From: DATLNF01 sp046590575
Lineage (GTDB): Bacteria > Actinomycetota > Actinomycetes > BP-191
Reading direction: 5' to 3'
Assembly: GCA_046590575.1 (NCBI GenBank)
Contig: JBKJUS010000172.1
Coordinates: forward strand, 1-49,403
DNA: 49,403 bases
The notes under the pieces are model-generated. The model was not told the origin of the DNA and ran no database searches. It worked only from the letters and a program-made list of their open reading frames with translations. This document shows positions 7,244-16,032 of the stretch, one piece after another. The translations under genes and the position numbers were made by a program. Positions within the stretch are counted from its first letter, which is position 1; each line of letters opens with the position of its first letter.

Positions 7244-8446
7244 ATGCCATCGCGGATATCCCGGCGGGTCAGCTCGATCGCCGAGTCAGCGACTCTCGCG
7301 GTCGACGCCAAGGCCAAAGCACTGAAGGCAGCGGGGCGCGACATCATCGGCTTCGGGGCTGGTGAGCCCGACTTCCCGACCCCGCCAGGAATCGTCGAAG
7401 CCGCGGTGGCGGCCTGTCGAAACCCCCGGTTTCACAAGTACACGCCGACTCCAGGCCTCCCGGAGCTCCGGGAGGCGTTGGCGCACAAGACCAAGCGGGA
7501 CAGCGGGTACGACGTCACTCCCGGACAGGTTCTCGTGACCAACGGCGGCAAGCAGGCCGTCTACGAGGCCTTTGCCTCGATCCTCGACCTTGGCGACGAG
7601 GTGTTGCTCCCAGCGCCGTACTGGACCACCTACCCCGAAGCGATCACGCTGGCCGGCGGCGCGGCGGTCGAGATCGCCACGGACGAGTCGAGCGCCTTCT
7701 GCGTGTCCGTGGACCAGCTCGAGGCAGCGCGCACCCCACGCACCAAGGCGCTGCTCTTCTGCTCTCCCAGCAACCCGACCGGGTCGGTCTACCCACCCGA
7801 CCAGGTCGAGGCCATCGGCCGGTGGGCCGCCGAGCATCAGATCTGGGTCGTCACCGACGAGATCTATGAGCACCTGGTCTACGGCGAGGCGCAGCACGTC
7901 TCCATGCCGGTCGTCGTGCCGGAGATCGCCGACCGCTGCCTCGTCGTCAACGGCGTGGCCAAGACGTACGCCATGACCGGCTGGCGGGTCGGCTGGCTCA
8001 TCGGACCGACGGACGTGGTAGCGGCCGCGGCCAACCTTCAGTCGCACTCGACGAGCAACGTCTGCAACGTCGCGCAAGCCGCGGCACTGGCGGCCGTAAC
8101 CGGTGATCTGACCGCCGTCGCGGAGATGCGCACCGCCTTCGACCGCCGCCGGCGGCTGATGCACCGGATGCTCAACGACATCCCCGGCGTCGAGTGCCCC
8201 GAGCCCACCGGCGCGTTCTACGCGTTTCCGTCTCTGCGAGGTGCGATGAACCGACCGCTGCGCGGCCGTCACGCCACGTCAACAGCGGAGTTGGCGGAGA
8301 TCGTGCTCGACGAGGTAGGAGTCGCCTTCGTTCCCGGCGAGGCCTTCGGCGCTCCGGGCTATGCCCGGTTCTCCTACGCGCTCGGCGACGATGATCTGGT
8401 GGACGGCGTCACCCGGCTGGGCGCGCTGCTCGGCGAGGCGGATTGA
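7244..8446 (+). CDS. PLP-dependent aminotransferase, aspartate aminotransferase family (class I)
   Basis: Transfers amino groups between amino acids and 2-oxo acids, most likely aspartate/2-oxoglutarate, in the cytoplasm. The 400 residues match the subgroup I-gamma enzymes. The PLP-binding lysine is K240 in 'NGVAKTYAMTGWRVGW', with N177 in 'SPSNPTG', D205 and Y208 in 'TDEIYEH', and R248. The start ATG has GGAAAGG six bases upstream. It is the only plus-strand gene between rpoB and yajQ, divergent from the sigma factor. Exact substrate is inferred from family resemblance. Confidence 0.93.
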   Translation: MPSRISRRVSSIAESATLAVDAKAKALKAAGRDIIGFGAGEPDFPTPPGIVEAAVAACRNPRFHKYTPTPGLPELREALAHKTKRDSGYDVTPGQVLVTNGGKQAVYEAFASILDLGDEVLLPAPYWTTYPEAITLAGGAAVEIATDESSAFCVSVDQLEAARTPRTKALLFCSPSNPTGSVYPPDQVEAIGRWAAEHQIWVVTDEIYEHLVYGEAQHVSMPVVVPEIADRCLVVNGVAKTYAMTGWRVGWLIGPTDVVAAAANLQSHSTSNVCNVAQAAALAAVTGDLTAVAEMRTAFDRRRRLMHRMLNDIPGVECPEPTGAFYAFPSLRGAMNRPLRGRHATSTAELAEIVLDEVGVAFVPGEAFGAPGYARFSYALGDDDLVDGVTRLGALLGEAD

Positions 8447-8448
8447 CC

Positions 8449-8476
8449 GGCCACGCTGAGCCAGGCGGGGCTGGCC
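8449..8476. terminator. Possible bidirectional terminator between convergent genes
   Basis: GGCC (8449-8452) and AGCC pair with GGCT and GGCC (to 8476), leaving a bulge. It lies in the 42-base gap where the aminotransferase (+) and hadB (-) converge. The stem is short and has no T-run. Confidence 0.3.
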
Positions 8477-8488
8477 GCGCTACCGCAC

Positions 8489-8917
8489 TCAGGCGAGCCG
8501 GACTGTGGCACGGGCGCCGGTGAGCACGCCGCTGCCCTCGACCTCGGCGGTGACGACCACCACCACCCGCTGGTCTTCGAGCTTCTCCTCCACCCGCCCG
8601 GTGAGGACGAGTAGAGCGCCCTTGTCGTCGTCCGGCACGACGACGGGGCGCGAGAAGCGCACCTGGTAGTCGAGCACTGCGCCGGGGTCGCCGACCCACT
8701 CGGTCACCACCCGGGCAGCCAGCGCCATGGTGTACATGCCGTGCGCGATCACGTTGGGCAGCCCGACCAGCGTCGCGATCCGCTCGTTCCAGTGGATGAC
8801 GTTGAAGTCCCCGGACGCGCCGGCGTACTGCAGCAGATTCCAGCGCTGGACAGGAAGCGCCAGCGGTGGCAGCTCTGTGCCCACCTCGACGTCGGCGTAG
8901 CGCACCTGGGCGACCAC
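8489..8917 (-). CDS. hadB: MaoC-family (R)-3-hydroxyacyl-ACP dehydratase subunit, HadB type
   Basis: Hot-dog fold subunit expected to carry the catalytic Asp/His of a fatty-acid synthase II dehydratase. 'YAGASGDFNVIHWNE' is the hydratase-2 motif with both catalytic residues. It is 142 residues long. Its GTG start overlaps the stop of the upstream hadA by one base (TAGTG), consistent with a heterodimer. The rpmG-hadA-hadB order matches mycobacteria, where the enzyme acts in mycolate elongation. Here it may serve ordinary lipid synthesis, as no other FAS II genes are in view. Confidence 0.9.
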   Translation of the reverse strand: MVAQVRYADVEVGTELPPLALPVQRWNLLQYAGASGDFNVIHWNERIATLVGLPNVIAHGMYTMALAARVVTEWVGDPGAVLDYQVRFSRPVVVPDDDKGALLVLTGRVEEKLEDQRVVVVVTAEVEGSGVLTGARATVRLA

Positions 8918-9378
8918 TAGCTCTCCTGCGCGGGTGCGGTGCCGCGGATGACGACGACGTTGGTGACCGTGCTGACCGGCTCACCGCTCTCGGTGGTGAT
9001 CTCGCTCGTGATGGTCAGAAGTTCGTTGCGCCCGGCGATGCGGATGTCGGTGATAGTTGACGTGCTGACCAGTCGGTCACCCGCGACGACCGGACGGTGG
9101 TGGGCGAATCGTTGCTCCCCGTGCACGAGCCGGCTGTAGTCCAGGCCGAGGTCCGGGTCGGTGATCGCAGCATTGGGCCGCCGGAAGCCAATCACTGTGA
9201 GAAAAGTAGGCGGGGCGATCACGTCGGGATGACCGAGAGCGCGAGCCACGGCGACGTCGTAATAGGCCGGGTTGATGTCGCCGATCGCCGCGGCGAACTC
9301 GCGAATATGCTCCCGGCCGACCTCGTACGGCGCCGACGGCGCGAAGGTCCGCCCGATGAACGCCGGGTTCAGTGGCAT
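8917..9378 (-). CDS. hadA: MaoC-like dehydratase subunit, HadA type (substrate-binding partner)
   Basis: N-terminal-type MaoC dehydratase subunit of 153 residues. It has the typical 'PYEVGREHIREFAAAIGD' opening and 'VIAPPTFLTVIGF' but no complete catalytic Asp/His motif, as expected for the non-catalytic half of HadAB. It begins six bases after the rpmG stop codon and overlaps hadB. The three genes form one operon. Assignment rests on motif, length and the conserved gene order. Confidence 0.9.
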   Translation of the reverse strand: MPLNPAFIGRTFAPSAPYEVGREHIREFAAAIGDINPAYYDVAVARALGHPDVIAPPTFLTVIGFRRPNAAITDPDLGLDYSRLVHGEQRFAHHRPVVAGDRLVSTSTITDIRIAGRNELLTITSEITTESGEPVSTVTNVVVIRGTAPAQES

Positions 9379-9384
9379 GCGCGG

Positions 9385-9549
9385 CTAGCGAGTCTCGCGG
9401 TGCGCCTGGTGGCTGCGGCAACGCGGGCAGAACTTAGCCAGCTCCATGCGGTCGGGATCGTTTCGCCGATTCTTCTTGGTGATGTAGTTGCGTTCCTTGC
9501 ACTCCGTGCAGGCCAGCGTGATCTTCGGTCGGACGTCGTTCTTGGCCAC
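9385..9549 (-). CDS. rpmG: 50S ribosomal protein L33
   Basis: Small large-subunit protein of 54 residues. The sequence 'ITLACTECKERNYITKKNRR' and 'LAKFCPRCRSHQAHRETR' contains two CxxC pairs, so this is the zinc-binding (C+) form. The start is GTG at 9549 (protein begins 'AKNDVRPK'). It is first in the operon with hadA and hadB and follows tRNA-Met and tRNA-Thr on the same strand. Confidence 0.96.
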   Translation of the reverse strand: MAKNDVRPKITLACTECKERNYITKKNRRNDPDRMELAKFCPRCRSHQAHRETR

Positions 9550-9677
9550 GGCGGAGCATCCTCAGCAACAGTCGGGAAAGGTGGAGCGGTGCCGACAGGG
9601 TAACCGACGCCCACCGCCGCTGTCGAAGCCGGTGACGGGCACCCATCGGCGAACTCGCCGTACGTCGAACATCTGTG

Positions 9678-9751
9678 TAGCGGTGGCCGGACTTGAACCG
9701 GCGACACAGCGATTATGAGCCGCTTGCTCTACCAGGCTGAGCTACACCGCT
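9678..9751 (-). tRNA. tRNA-Met, elongator type (anticodon CAT)
   Basis: Acceptor arms AGCGGTG/CACCGCT pair over 7 bp, discriminator A. The anticodon loop reads CTCATAA with anticodon CAT, and the T loop is GGTTCAAGTCC. The paired 1:72 position argues against an initiator tRNA, which would have a mismatch there. Confidence 0.95.
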
Positions 9752-9777
9752 CCGCCGGCCGGGAGACGACCGGAGAG

Positions 9778-9850
9778 AGCCCCCTTACGGAATCGAACCG
9801 TAGACCTTCTCCTTACCATGGAGACGCTCTGCCGACTGAGCTAAGGGGGC
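9778..9850 (-). tRNA. tRNA-Thr (anticodon GGT)
   Basis: Acceptor arms GCCCCCT/AGGGGGC, D arm TAGCTCAGTCGGCAGAGC, anticodon stem TCTCC/GGAGA around GGT, and T loop GGTTCGATTCC. It is about 26 bases upstream of tRNA-Met, so the two are probably co-transcribed with rpmG. Confidence 0.96.
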
Positions 9851-9908
9851 GGCATGCTCGGGTGAGGGTAGACGACATTCGGTGTGGGCGCCAAAAGGGA
9901 TCCCCGAG

Positions 9909-12494
9909 TTAGACAACCCGCCTCATGCGACGTCGCGGAGCGCCGCGCTCACCCTGACGCCCCGTGTCGTCGGCCGCCGGGCTTCGCCCGGCCAGCCACG
10001 TCGACAGGACCCCGGCGGGGACCGGGCGGCTGAGATGGAAGCCCTGCGCGAGCGCGCAGTCGAGCTCGGTGAGGCGGTCCCACGTCGCGGCGTCCTCCAC
10101 GCCTTCAGCGACAACCCGCAACCCCAGGTTGGCGCCAAGGTCGACGATCGTCTGGACGATGACCGCGTCGTTGCGGTCGTGCAGCATGCCGAGGACGAAA
10201 GACTTGTCGATCTTGATCTCCAGCACCGGGAGCCGGCTGAGGTAGGTCAGCGACGAGTAGCCGGTGCCGAAGTCGTCCACAGAGATCGTGACGCCCATCC
10301 CGGCGAGGCGCCGCAGCACGCCGATCGTGCGAGCCGGGTCGCTCATGACCGAGCTCTCGGTGATCTCCAGTACGAGCAGCGCCGGGTCGACACCTGCCTG
10401 CACGAGCAGCCGACCCACGTCCTCCGGCAGTTCGTGATCCAGCAGGGAGCGGGCCGAGATGTTGACCGCCATGGTCAGGTCCAGCCCCGCGTGCTGCCAC
10501 GCGGCGCACTGCTGAAGTGCGCCGCGCAGTACCCACCGGGTGAGTGGTCGGATCAGGCCGGTGTGCTCCGCCAACGGCACGAACTCATCGGGTAGGAGCA
10601 GCCCGTGCGTCGGGTGATGCCAGCGCACCATCGCCTCGACCCCGACGACGCGGCCGGTGCGCAGCTCGGCCTTAGGCTGGAAGTACAACGCCAGCTCGTC
10701 GGTTTCGATGGCCCGGCGCAGCTCGCCAATGAGCGCGAGCCGGCGGGGGCTGTACTGGTCGCGATCAGCGGCGTAGGTCTCGATCGAGCGGGTGCCTGCC
10801 TTCGCGAGATACATCGCCACGTCAGCACGTTGCAGCAGAGCCTCCGGGTCGCTGCCGTGGTGCGGAAAAATCGCCACGCCGATGCTGCCGGAGACATCGA
10901 GGCTCAGGGCATCGAGGGTGAACGGCCGTTCGAGCGCACTGTGCACCTGACCCGCGGTCTGGACGGCGTCCCACTCGTCGATGACCGAGGGCACCAGGAT
11001 CGCGAACTCGTCGCCGCCGAGCCGAGAGATCGTCGTGGTGGCCGCGAGGCAACGCGTGAGTCGGCTGCCGATCTCCTGCAGCACGAGATCGCCGTTGTGA
11101 TGACCGAGGGTGTCGTTGACCTCCTTGAATCGGTCCAGATCCAGGATCATGACCGCCAGCAGGCGATCCTCGTCACGCGCCTTCGCGATGGCGTCGGCAA
11201 CCCGCTGGCGAAAGCACGTGCGGTTGGCCAGCCCGGTCAGCGCATCGGTGAGCGCCTCCTGCCGCAGCCGGGTGATCAGTCGCTCGTTTTCGAGAGCCAC
11301 GCTCGCGTGGGTGGCCAGGGCTTCGAAGAAGCGCTGGTCCTCCGAGCCGAAGCTGCGCGCGTCGGTGAGCCGGCTCGTGACGGCGATCGTGCCGTCGATC
11401 GTTCCGTCCCGGAGGAGAGGTGCAATGAGAAGGTCGCGGGCGCCGTACCGGTCCAGGTGGTCGCGTTCGACGGCATCGCGGGTGCCATAGGAGAGCAGGC
11501 GCGAGACGCCGTCGGCACAGACCGCTGGCCACGGCCAGCCCTCGGCCGTGGCCGCATCGATAAAATCGGTGCTCGCCGAGCCGTCGTCACCCAGCCACAT
11601 CCGCAGGAAGCTGCCGTCCCCGGACTCGTCGCGCAGCACCACCTCCGCACCGGCGGCGCGCAACAGGTCACGGGTGTGGGTGAGCAGCGATTGGCTGGCA
11701 TCGCCCGAGTCGCGAATGTCCTCGACGGCGCGGCTGAACGTGTACAGCCGCTCCAGGTTGGCGTGTCGCTCTCCCAGCCCGGCGTAGCCGCGGTAAGCGA
11801 GCAGGATCACGCCAGCCACCACCACCAGGAGCCACCCCGCGCGCGCGTCGGCTTGCAGGGTGATCACGGCGAGAAGGGCGAGCGACGCCTCGAAGACAGC
11901 GACCGTGGTCGCGACCCCTGCCGTGGTGAGCCACCTACGCCACCGCAGCCACGACTCACTGGCTGCGCTCACCGCGACAGCGGTAAGCGCGCTCACAAGC
12001 TCAGCGGCGACCGCTGCGCCGAGGCCCGCGATCCAGGCTCGCGGACCCGCCGAGGCCTCACCCGCGATCGCCCGGAACACGACAACAGCGACGCTGGCGG
12101 ACAGGGCCGCTTGGTTGATGTCGAGCACGACCTTCGCCGAAGGCTGTCGCCGCGGCAGCGCGTTCAGCAGCGCCCCGATCACTCGGGCCGGTACGAGGGT
12201 TACCGGATCGGCGACGAAGAGCCCCAGGACGAGGAACACCTCCGACACCGAGATCGACCGCGTCTCGCGGCGGAACTCGATGTGGATGGCAGCCGCGTCG
12301 GTGCCCGCGAAGAGGAGGGCCAGGACGAACCAGGGCACCGTGACCGGGCTCGGGAGCGGCGTCAGGTGGTAGATGCCCACGAAGTAGATGGCCAGGCAGC
12401 CCAAGCCGAGAGCCGCGCTGATGTCGACGATCGGGCGACGGCTCGATACCCAGGAGGTCGGGCCCGCAGGAGGCGTTGCCCGCTCCTGCGACAA
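9909..12494 (-). CDS. Membrane-bound GGDEF-EAL protein with GAF domain (c-di-GMP turnover)
   Basis: 861 residues. An N-terminal membrane region with several helices (about 20-235) is followed by a GAF-like sensor (about 255-405), a GGDEF cyclase domain with intact 'RLGGDEFAIL' (493-497), and an EAL phosphodiesterase domain. The EAL signature reads E620-A-M. The other EAL catalytic features are present: 'AVNISARS', 'LEITESS', D740-D741 in 'DDFGTGYSS', K761 and E797. The RxxD product-inhibition site before GGDEF is missing ('AATTTIS'). The start is TTG at 12494, six bases after a near-perfect AGGAGGT. Both activities are possible; which dominates is unknown. Confidence 0.95.
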   Translation of the reverse strand: MSQERATPPAGPTSWVSSRRPIVDISAALGLGCLAIYFVGIYHLTPLPSPVTVPWFVLALLFAGTDAAAIHIEFRRETRSISVSEVFLVLGLFVADPVTLVPARVIGALLNALPRRQPSAKVVLDINQAALSASVAVVVFRAIAGEASAGPRAWIAGLGAAVAAELVSALTAVAVSAASESWLRWRRWLTTAGVATTVAVFEASLALLAVITLQADARAGWLLVVVAGVILLAYRGYAGLGERHANLERLYTFSRAVEDIRDSGDASQSLLTHTRDLLRAAGAEVVLRDESGDGSFLRMWLGDDGSASTDFIDAATAEGWPWPAVCADGVSRLLSYGTRDAVERDHLDRYGARDLLIAPLLRDGTIDGTIAVTSRLTDARSFGSEDQRFFEALATHASVALENERLITRLRQEALTDALTGLANRTCFRQRVADAIAKARDEDRLLAVMILDLDRFKEVNDTLGHHNGDLVLQEIGSRLTRCLAATTTISRLGGDEFAILVPSVIDEWDAVQTAGQVHSALERPFTLDALSLDVSGSIGVAIFPHHGSDPEALLQRADVAMYLAKAGTRSIETYAADRDQYSPRRLALIGELRRAIETDELALYFQPKAELRTGRVVGVEAMVRWHHPTHGLLLPDEFVPLAEHTGLIRPLTRWVLRGALQQCAAWQHAGLDLTMAVNISARSLLDHELPEDVGRLLVQAGVDPALLVLEITESSVMSDPARTIGVLRRLAGMGVTISVDDFGTGYSSLTYLSRLPVLEIKIDKSFVLGMLHDRNDAVIVQTIVDLGANLGLRVVAEGVEDAATWDRLTELDCALAQGFHLSRPVPAGVLSTWLAGRSPAADDTGRQGERGAPRRRMRRVV

Positions 12495-12643
12495 GGCGGC
12501 ACCTCCTAGGGCTGGACCACCGGACCGTCCGGGGCGCGAGACGACCTGGAGGACATCGGCACAGAAGGCCCAGGACTGCAGCCTCCGGCCCGAATGCGCA
12601 CCGGCTCCGGCAGCTGCTGGGACGCTCGGGGCCTGAACGGCGG

Positions 12644-12677
12644 ACGGCGGGCCCCACGCGATCGTGGGGCCCGCCGT
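12644..12677. terminator. 15-bp perfect hairpin downstream of tRNA-Tyr
   Basis: Arms 12644-12658 and 12663-12677 are perfectly complementary with a CGAT loop. It starts 8 bases after the 3' end of tRNA-Tyr (minus strand). No T-run follows, which is common for high-GC actinobacterial terminators. Confidence 0.6.
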
Positions 12678-12684
12678 ACCGGCG

Positions 12685-12766
<82 letters not shown>

Positions 12767-12831
12767 GTTGTACCCGCCAAGGTGCAGCAGGCGGCATGAG
12801 GATAACGGATCACTGAGTCGAGGAGCGCACC

Positions 12832-13323
12832 GTGGCAGACCCGTCGTTCGACGTCGTGAGCAAGGTCGAGCACCAAGAGGTGGACAACGCGCTCAACCAG
12901 GCCGCGAAGGAGATCGCCACCCGCTACGACTTCAAGGACACCGGCTCGGCGATCGCCTGGTCAGGCGAGAAGGTCGAGATCAAGAGCAACGCCGAGGAGC
13001 GCTGCAAAGCCGTCCTTGAGGTGTTCAAGGAGAAACTGGTCAAGCGCGAGGTGTCCCTCAAGTGCCTCCAGCACGGCGAGCCCCAGCCCGCCGGCGGCAA
13101 CACCGTCAAGCTCACCATCGAGATCAACCAGGGAATCGCCGACGACAAGGCGAAGGCAATCGCCAAGAAGATCAAGGCGGATGGTCCCAAGGGCATCCAG
13201 GCATCGATCCAGGGCGACCAACTGCGGGTGACCGGAAAGAAGAAGGACGACCTGCAGGTGGTGATCCAGCTGCTGAGGGAGAGCGACTTCGGCATCCCCC
13301 TGCAGTTCACCAACTATCGGTAG
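12832..13323 (+). CDS. yajQ: YajQ family cyclic-di-GMP-binding protein (UPF0234)
   Basis: 163 residues, normal for the family. It starts 'ADPSFDVVSKVEHQEVDNAL' and has the conserved 'RYDFKDTGS', 'VKLTIEINQGIADDKAKAI' and 'LRVTGKKKDDLQVVIQLLR', and ends 'PLQFTNYR'. YajQ proteins bind nucleotides; some, such as Xanthomonas XC_3703, bind c-di-GMP and act with a transcription factor. GTG at 12832 has GAGGAG six bases upstream. The c-di-GMP enzyme gene lies just across tRNA-Tyr, but transcription is divergent, so a functional link is only suggested. Confidence 0.95.
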   Translation: MADPSFDVVSKVEHQEVDNALNQAAKEIATRYDFKDTGSAIAWSGEKVEIKSNAEERCKAVLEVFKEKLVKREVSLKCLQHGEPQPAGGNTVKLTIEINQGIADDKAKAIAKKIKADGPKGIQASIQGDQLRVTGKKKDDLQVVIQLLRESDFGIPLQFTNYR

Positions 13324-13557
13324 GGGGGCGCCTCCCCAGCCCGACGCGGCCGGCCGACAATCGAAGGCGCGCCCGCTCACGCACGCGACCCGTCGACCAG
13401 CTTGGGTCCGGGGAACGGTCCTGAGCTCGAGCGCGCCGAGGCTGCGGACGCAGTGCGGCCAGTTGCGTGCGCGGGCGGGCAGCTAGTCGAGAGTCGAACG
13501 CCTGGGGGACCTCAAGCCGGTTAGCACGCCCTCGTCGGCTTCCGGCGGCGTAGGTCG

Positions 13558-14442
13558 CTAGCTGGGCAGCGTGGTACCAGCCATCCTCTCGAGACGCGCA
13601 ATGCGCTCTTCCATCGGGGGATGGGACGCGAACATCCTGGCCAGGCCACCCCCGCTGAAGGGGTTGGCGATCATGAGGTGACTGGTCGCCACCAGCTCGT
13701 TGCTCTGCGGGAGCGGCATCGCTTGGGTGCCGGCGTGCAGCTTGCGCAGCGCGCTGGCCAGCGCGAGCGGGTCGCCGGTGACCAGGGCACCGTCGGCGTC
13801 GGCGGAGAACTCCCGGGTCCGTGAGACGGCAGCCTGGACGGTCATGGCGGCAATCGGGCCGAGCACGATGAGCAGCAACCCGCCGAGTGCGCCGCCGCCG
13901 TTATCGTCGTCGCTGCTGCGGCCGCCGCCGAAGAGCGCGCCGAAGAAGGCCATCCGAGAGAGGAACATGATCACAGTGGCCAGCGTGCCTGCGACTGAGC
14001 TGATGAGGATGTCCCGGTTGTAGACGTGCGCGAGCTCGTGGCCCAGCACGCCGCGCAGTTCCTTGCGGTCGAGTATCTGCAGGATGCCCTGGGTGCAGCA
14101 GACCGCTGCGTTACGCGGGTTGCGCCCGGTCGCGAAGGCATTGGGCTGCATGGTCGGCGAGACGTAGAGCCGCGGCATCGGCATCCGCTGCGACTGGGCC
14201 AGCTCCGCCACGATGGCGTAGAGTTCGGGCGCCTCGGCCTCGCTGACAGGCTGCGCCCGCATCGACCGCAGCGCGATCTTGTCGCTCCAGAAGTAGCTGA
14301 CGCCGTTGATGCCGATGGCTAGCACGAATGCCATGGTGAGCCCAGCGTTACCACCGAGCAGTTGGCCGGCGAAGAGGATCAAGGCCGAGAGCAGTCCGAG
14401 CAGAGCAGCGGTCTTCAAACCGTTGTTGTGACTGTTGTGCAT
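13558..14442 (-). CDS. htpX: Zinc metalloprotease HtpX homologue
   Basis: Inner-membrane M48 peptidase for quality control of membrane proteins. 294 residues. Two N-terminal membrane helices (about 10-50) precede the zinc motif HELAH at 135-139 ('GVLGHELAHVYNRD'). The third ligand is E211 in 'REFSADADGAL', and further hydrophobic segments lie at about 145-200. ATG has GGAGG seven bases upstream. It is the last gene of the long minus-strand run, 93 bases after nuoN, and might be co-transcribed with the second nuo operon. In M. tuberculosis htpX also lies near menJ, a prenyl synthase and yajQ. Confidence 0.95.
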   Translation of the reverse strand: MHNSHNNGLKTAALLGLLSALILFAGQLLGGNAGLTMAFVLAIGINGVSYFWSDKIALRSMRAQPVSEAEAPELYAIVAELAQSQRMPMPRLYVSPTMQPNAFATGRNPRNAAVCCTQGILQILDRKELRGVLGHELAHVYNRDILISSVAGTLATVIMFLSRMAFFGALFGGGRSSDDDNGGGALGGLLLIVLGPIAAMTVQAAVSRTREFSADADGALVTGDPLALASALRKLHAGTQAMPLPQSNELVATSHLMIANPFSGGGLARMFASHPPMEERIARLERMAGTTLPS

Positions 14443-14535
14443 GAGAGGGCCTCCTCGACCCGAACCGGCACCGCGCCGGCCATCCCTAGCAACGTCCTGG
14501 TGGGGCGCGACGTTCCGCGCCGGCGAGCAGCGCGC

Positions 14536-16026
14536 TCAGCCAGCAGCCAGCAAGACTGACAGCGGGGTGAAGTGCAGAACCAGCTCCGGGTAGAAGCCGA
14601 TGGCGACCGTAGCCGCGGCGGTCAGCCCGATCGCCGCGAGCACAGGCGCCGGTACGTGCACCGGCTCCAGAGCCGCCTCACCGGCGGGCTCCCCCAAGCC
14701 GGCGAAGAGGCTGAACGCCACCCGGAGGTAGTAGTACATGGCGAAGACGGTGTTCACCGCCATGACCACGCCGAGCCAGACGATCTCGCCGTCAATCGTG
14801 GCCCGAAAGACCTGGATCTTGGCGAAGAGCCCGGCGAGCCCCGGCGGAGCGCCGGCCAGGCAGAACAAGAAGAACGCGAAGATCAGCGCAAGCAACGGAG
14901 AGGACTTGACGAGGCCGCGGTAGTCGGCGATGAGGTTGCGCGGCGTCCGGCGCGCCACGGCCGTCACGCAGGCGAAGACGCCGAGGTTCATCACTGCGTA
15001 GATGGCGATGTAGGAAAGGGTCGCGGCGAAGGCAGTGCGCATCGCCGCCTCCCCCGCCGTGGCGGCGACCCCCAGCGGCACGAGGATGTAGCCGGCCTGC
15101 CCGATGGAGGAGTAGGCGAGCATTCGGACCATGTGTCGCTGCTGGATCGCGACGAGGTTGCCCAACGTCATGGTGATGGCCGCGAGCACCGCTAGGAGAG
15201 GGGCCCACACGTCGCTGTACCCGGGGAAGCCGAGGTAGCAGATCGTCAACAGACCGGCGAATCCGGCGGCCTTCGAAGCGACGGAAAGAAAGGCGGCAAC
15301 CGGCACGGGTGCGCCCTGGTAGGTGTCCGGTGCCCAGAAGTGGAACGGCGCAGCGGAGACCTTGAAGGCGAATCCGACGATGACAAGGCCCACCGCAGCC
15401 GCGCCGGCAGGGGTGCGCCCCGTCCTTCCGAAGGTCTCGCCGATCACTGAGAGCTGGACCGACCCGGTCAGGCCGTAGACCAGGCTCATCCCAAAGAGCA
15501 TGACCGCTGTCGCCAGGACGCCGATGAGGAAGAACTTGATCGCCGACTCCGCCGACCGGCTGTCGGTCTTGCGGAACCCGGCGATGACGAAGCCCGGCAC
15601 CGACACCAGCTCAAGAGAGATGAACAGCATGATCAGGTCACGGCTCGAGGCGATCAGCAGCATGCCGAAGAACGAGCACAGCAGGAGGAAGTAATACTCG
15701 CCCTGGTAGTAGCGGCCTTCCTGGAAGTAGTTCAAGGAGAGCAGCAGCACGACCAGTGCGGCGCCGAGGAAGATGACCTTGAAGAGCACGGCGTAGTTGT
15801 CGACCACGAACGAGCAGCCGCCCCCGGCAACACAGAAGGTGCCGCGGTCCGCGCCAGTCAGAGTGAGCACGGCGGCCAACGTTCCGAGCACCCCGGCAAA
15901 CGCCAGCGGCATGGCCAGCCACCGTCGGTCGTCCGGGAGGAAGAGGTCGACGATCAGCACCAGGATCGCCGTGAGACCGAGGACGATCTCCGGCGCGAGC
16001 GCGTGGTAGTCGATGGTCTGCAACAT
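14536..16026 (-). CDS. nuoN: NADH-quinone oxidoreductase subunit N, second cluster
   Basis: Antiporter-like membrane subunit, 496 residues, about 14 helices. Family features: 'HFWAPDTYQGAPVPVAAFLS' and 'MVRMLAYSSIGQAGYILVPL', which contain the conserved proton-channel His/Lys positions. It is the last nuo gene of the 10-gene cluster, 6 bases after nuoM. Near-complete conservation of the pump residues indicates proton (or sodium) translocation is retained although the complex lacks its NADH module. Confidence 0.95.
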   Translation of the reverse strand: MLQTIDYHALAPEIVLGLTAILVLIVDLFLPDDRRWLAMPLAFAGVLGTLAAVLTLTGADRGTFCVAGGGCSFVVDNYAVLFKVIFLGAALVVLLLSLNYFQEGRYYQGEYYFLLLCSFFGMLLIASSRDLIMLFISLELVSVPGFVIAGFRKTDSRSAESAIKFFLIGVLATAVMLFGMSLVYGLTGSVQLSVIGETFGRTGRTPAGAAAVGLVIVGFAFKVSAAPFHFWAPDTYQGAPVPVAAFLSVASKAAGFAGLLTICYLGFPGYSDVWAPLLAVLAAITMTLGNLVAIQQRHMVRMLAYSSIGQAGYILVPLGVAATAGEAAMRTAFAATLSYIAIYAVMNLGVFACVTAVARRTPRNLIADYRGLVKSSPLLALIFAFFLFCLAGAPPGLAGLFAKIQVFRATIDGEIVWLGVVMAVNTVFAMYYYLRVAFSLFAGLGEPAGEAALEPVHVPAPVLAAIGLTAAATVAIGFYPELVLHFTPLSVLLAAG

Positions 16027-16032
16027 GGAGGG

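Noticed and set aside
9678..9751. Initiator tRNA-fMet
   Set aside because: Positions 1 and 72 pair (A-T), whereas bacterial initiators have a mismatch there; assigned as elongator tRNA-Met.
10605..12509. 634-codon open frame on the plus strand opposite the GGDEF-EAL gene
   Set aside because: Arg/Asp/Gln-rich translation without domains; it is the high-GC shadow of the real minus-strand gene, which has intact catalytic motifs.
13324..13557. Hidden gene between yajQ and htpX
   Set aside because: No frame with plausible composition or start; the only structure is a short GC-rich self-complementary stretch after yajQ.
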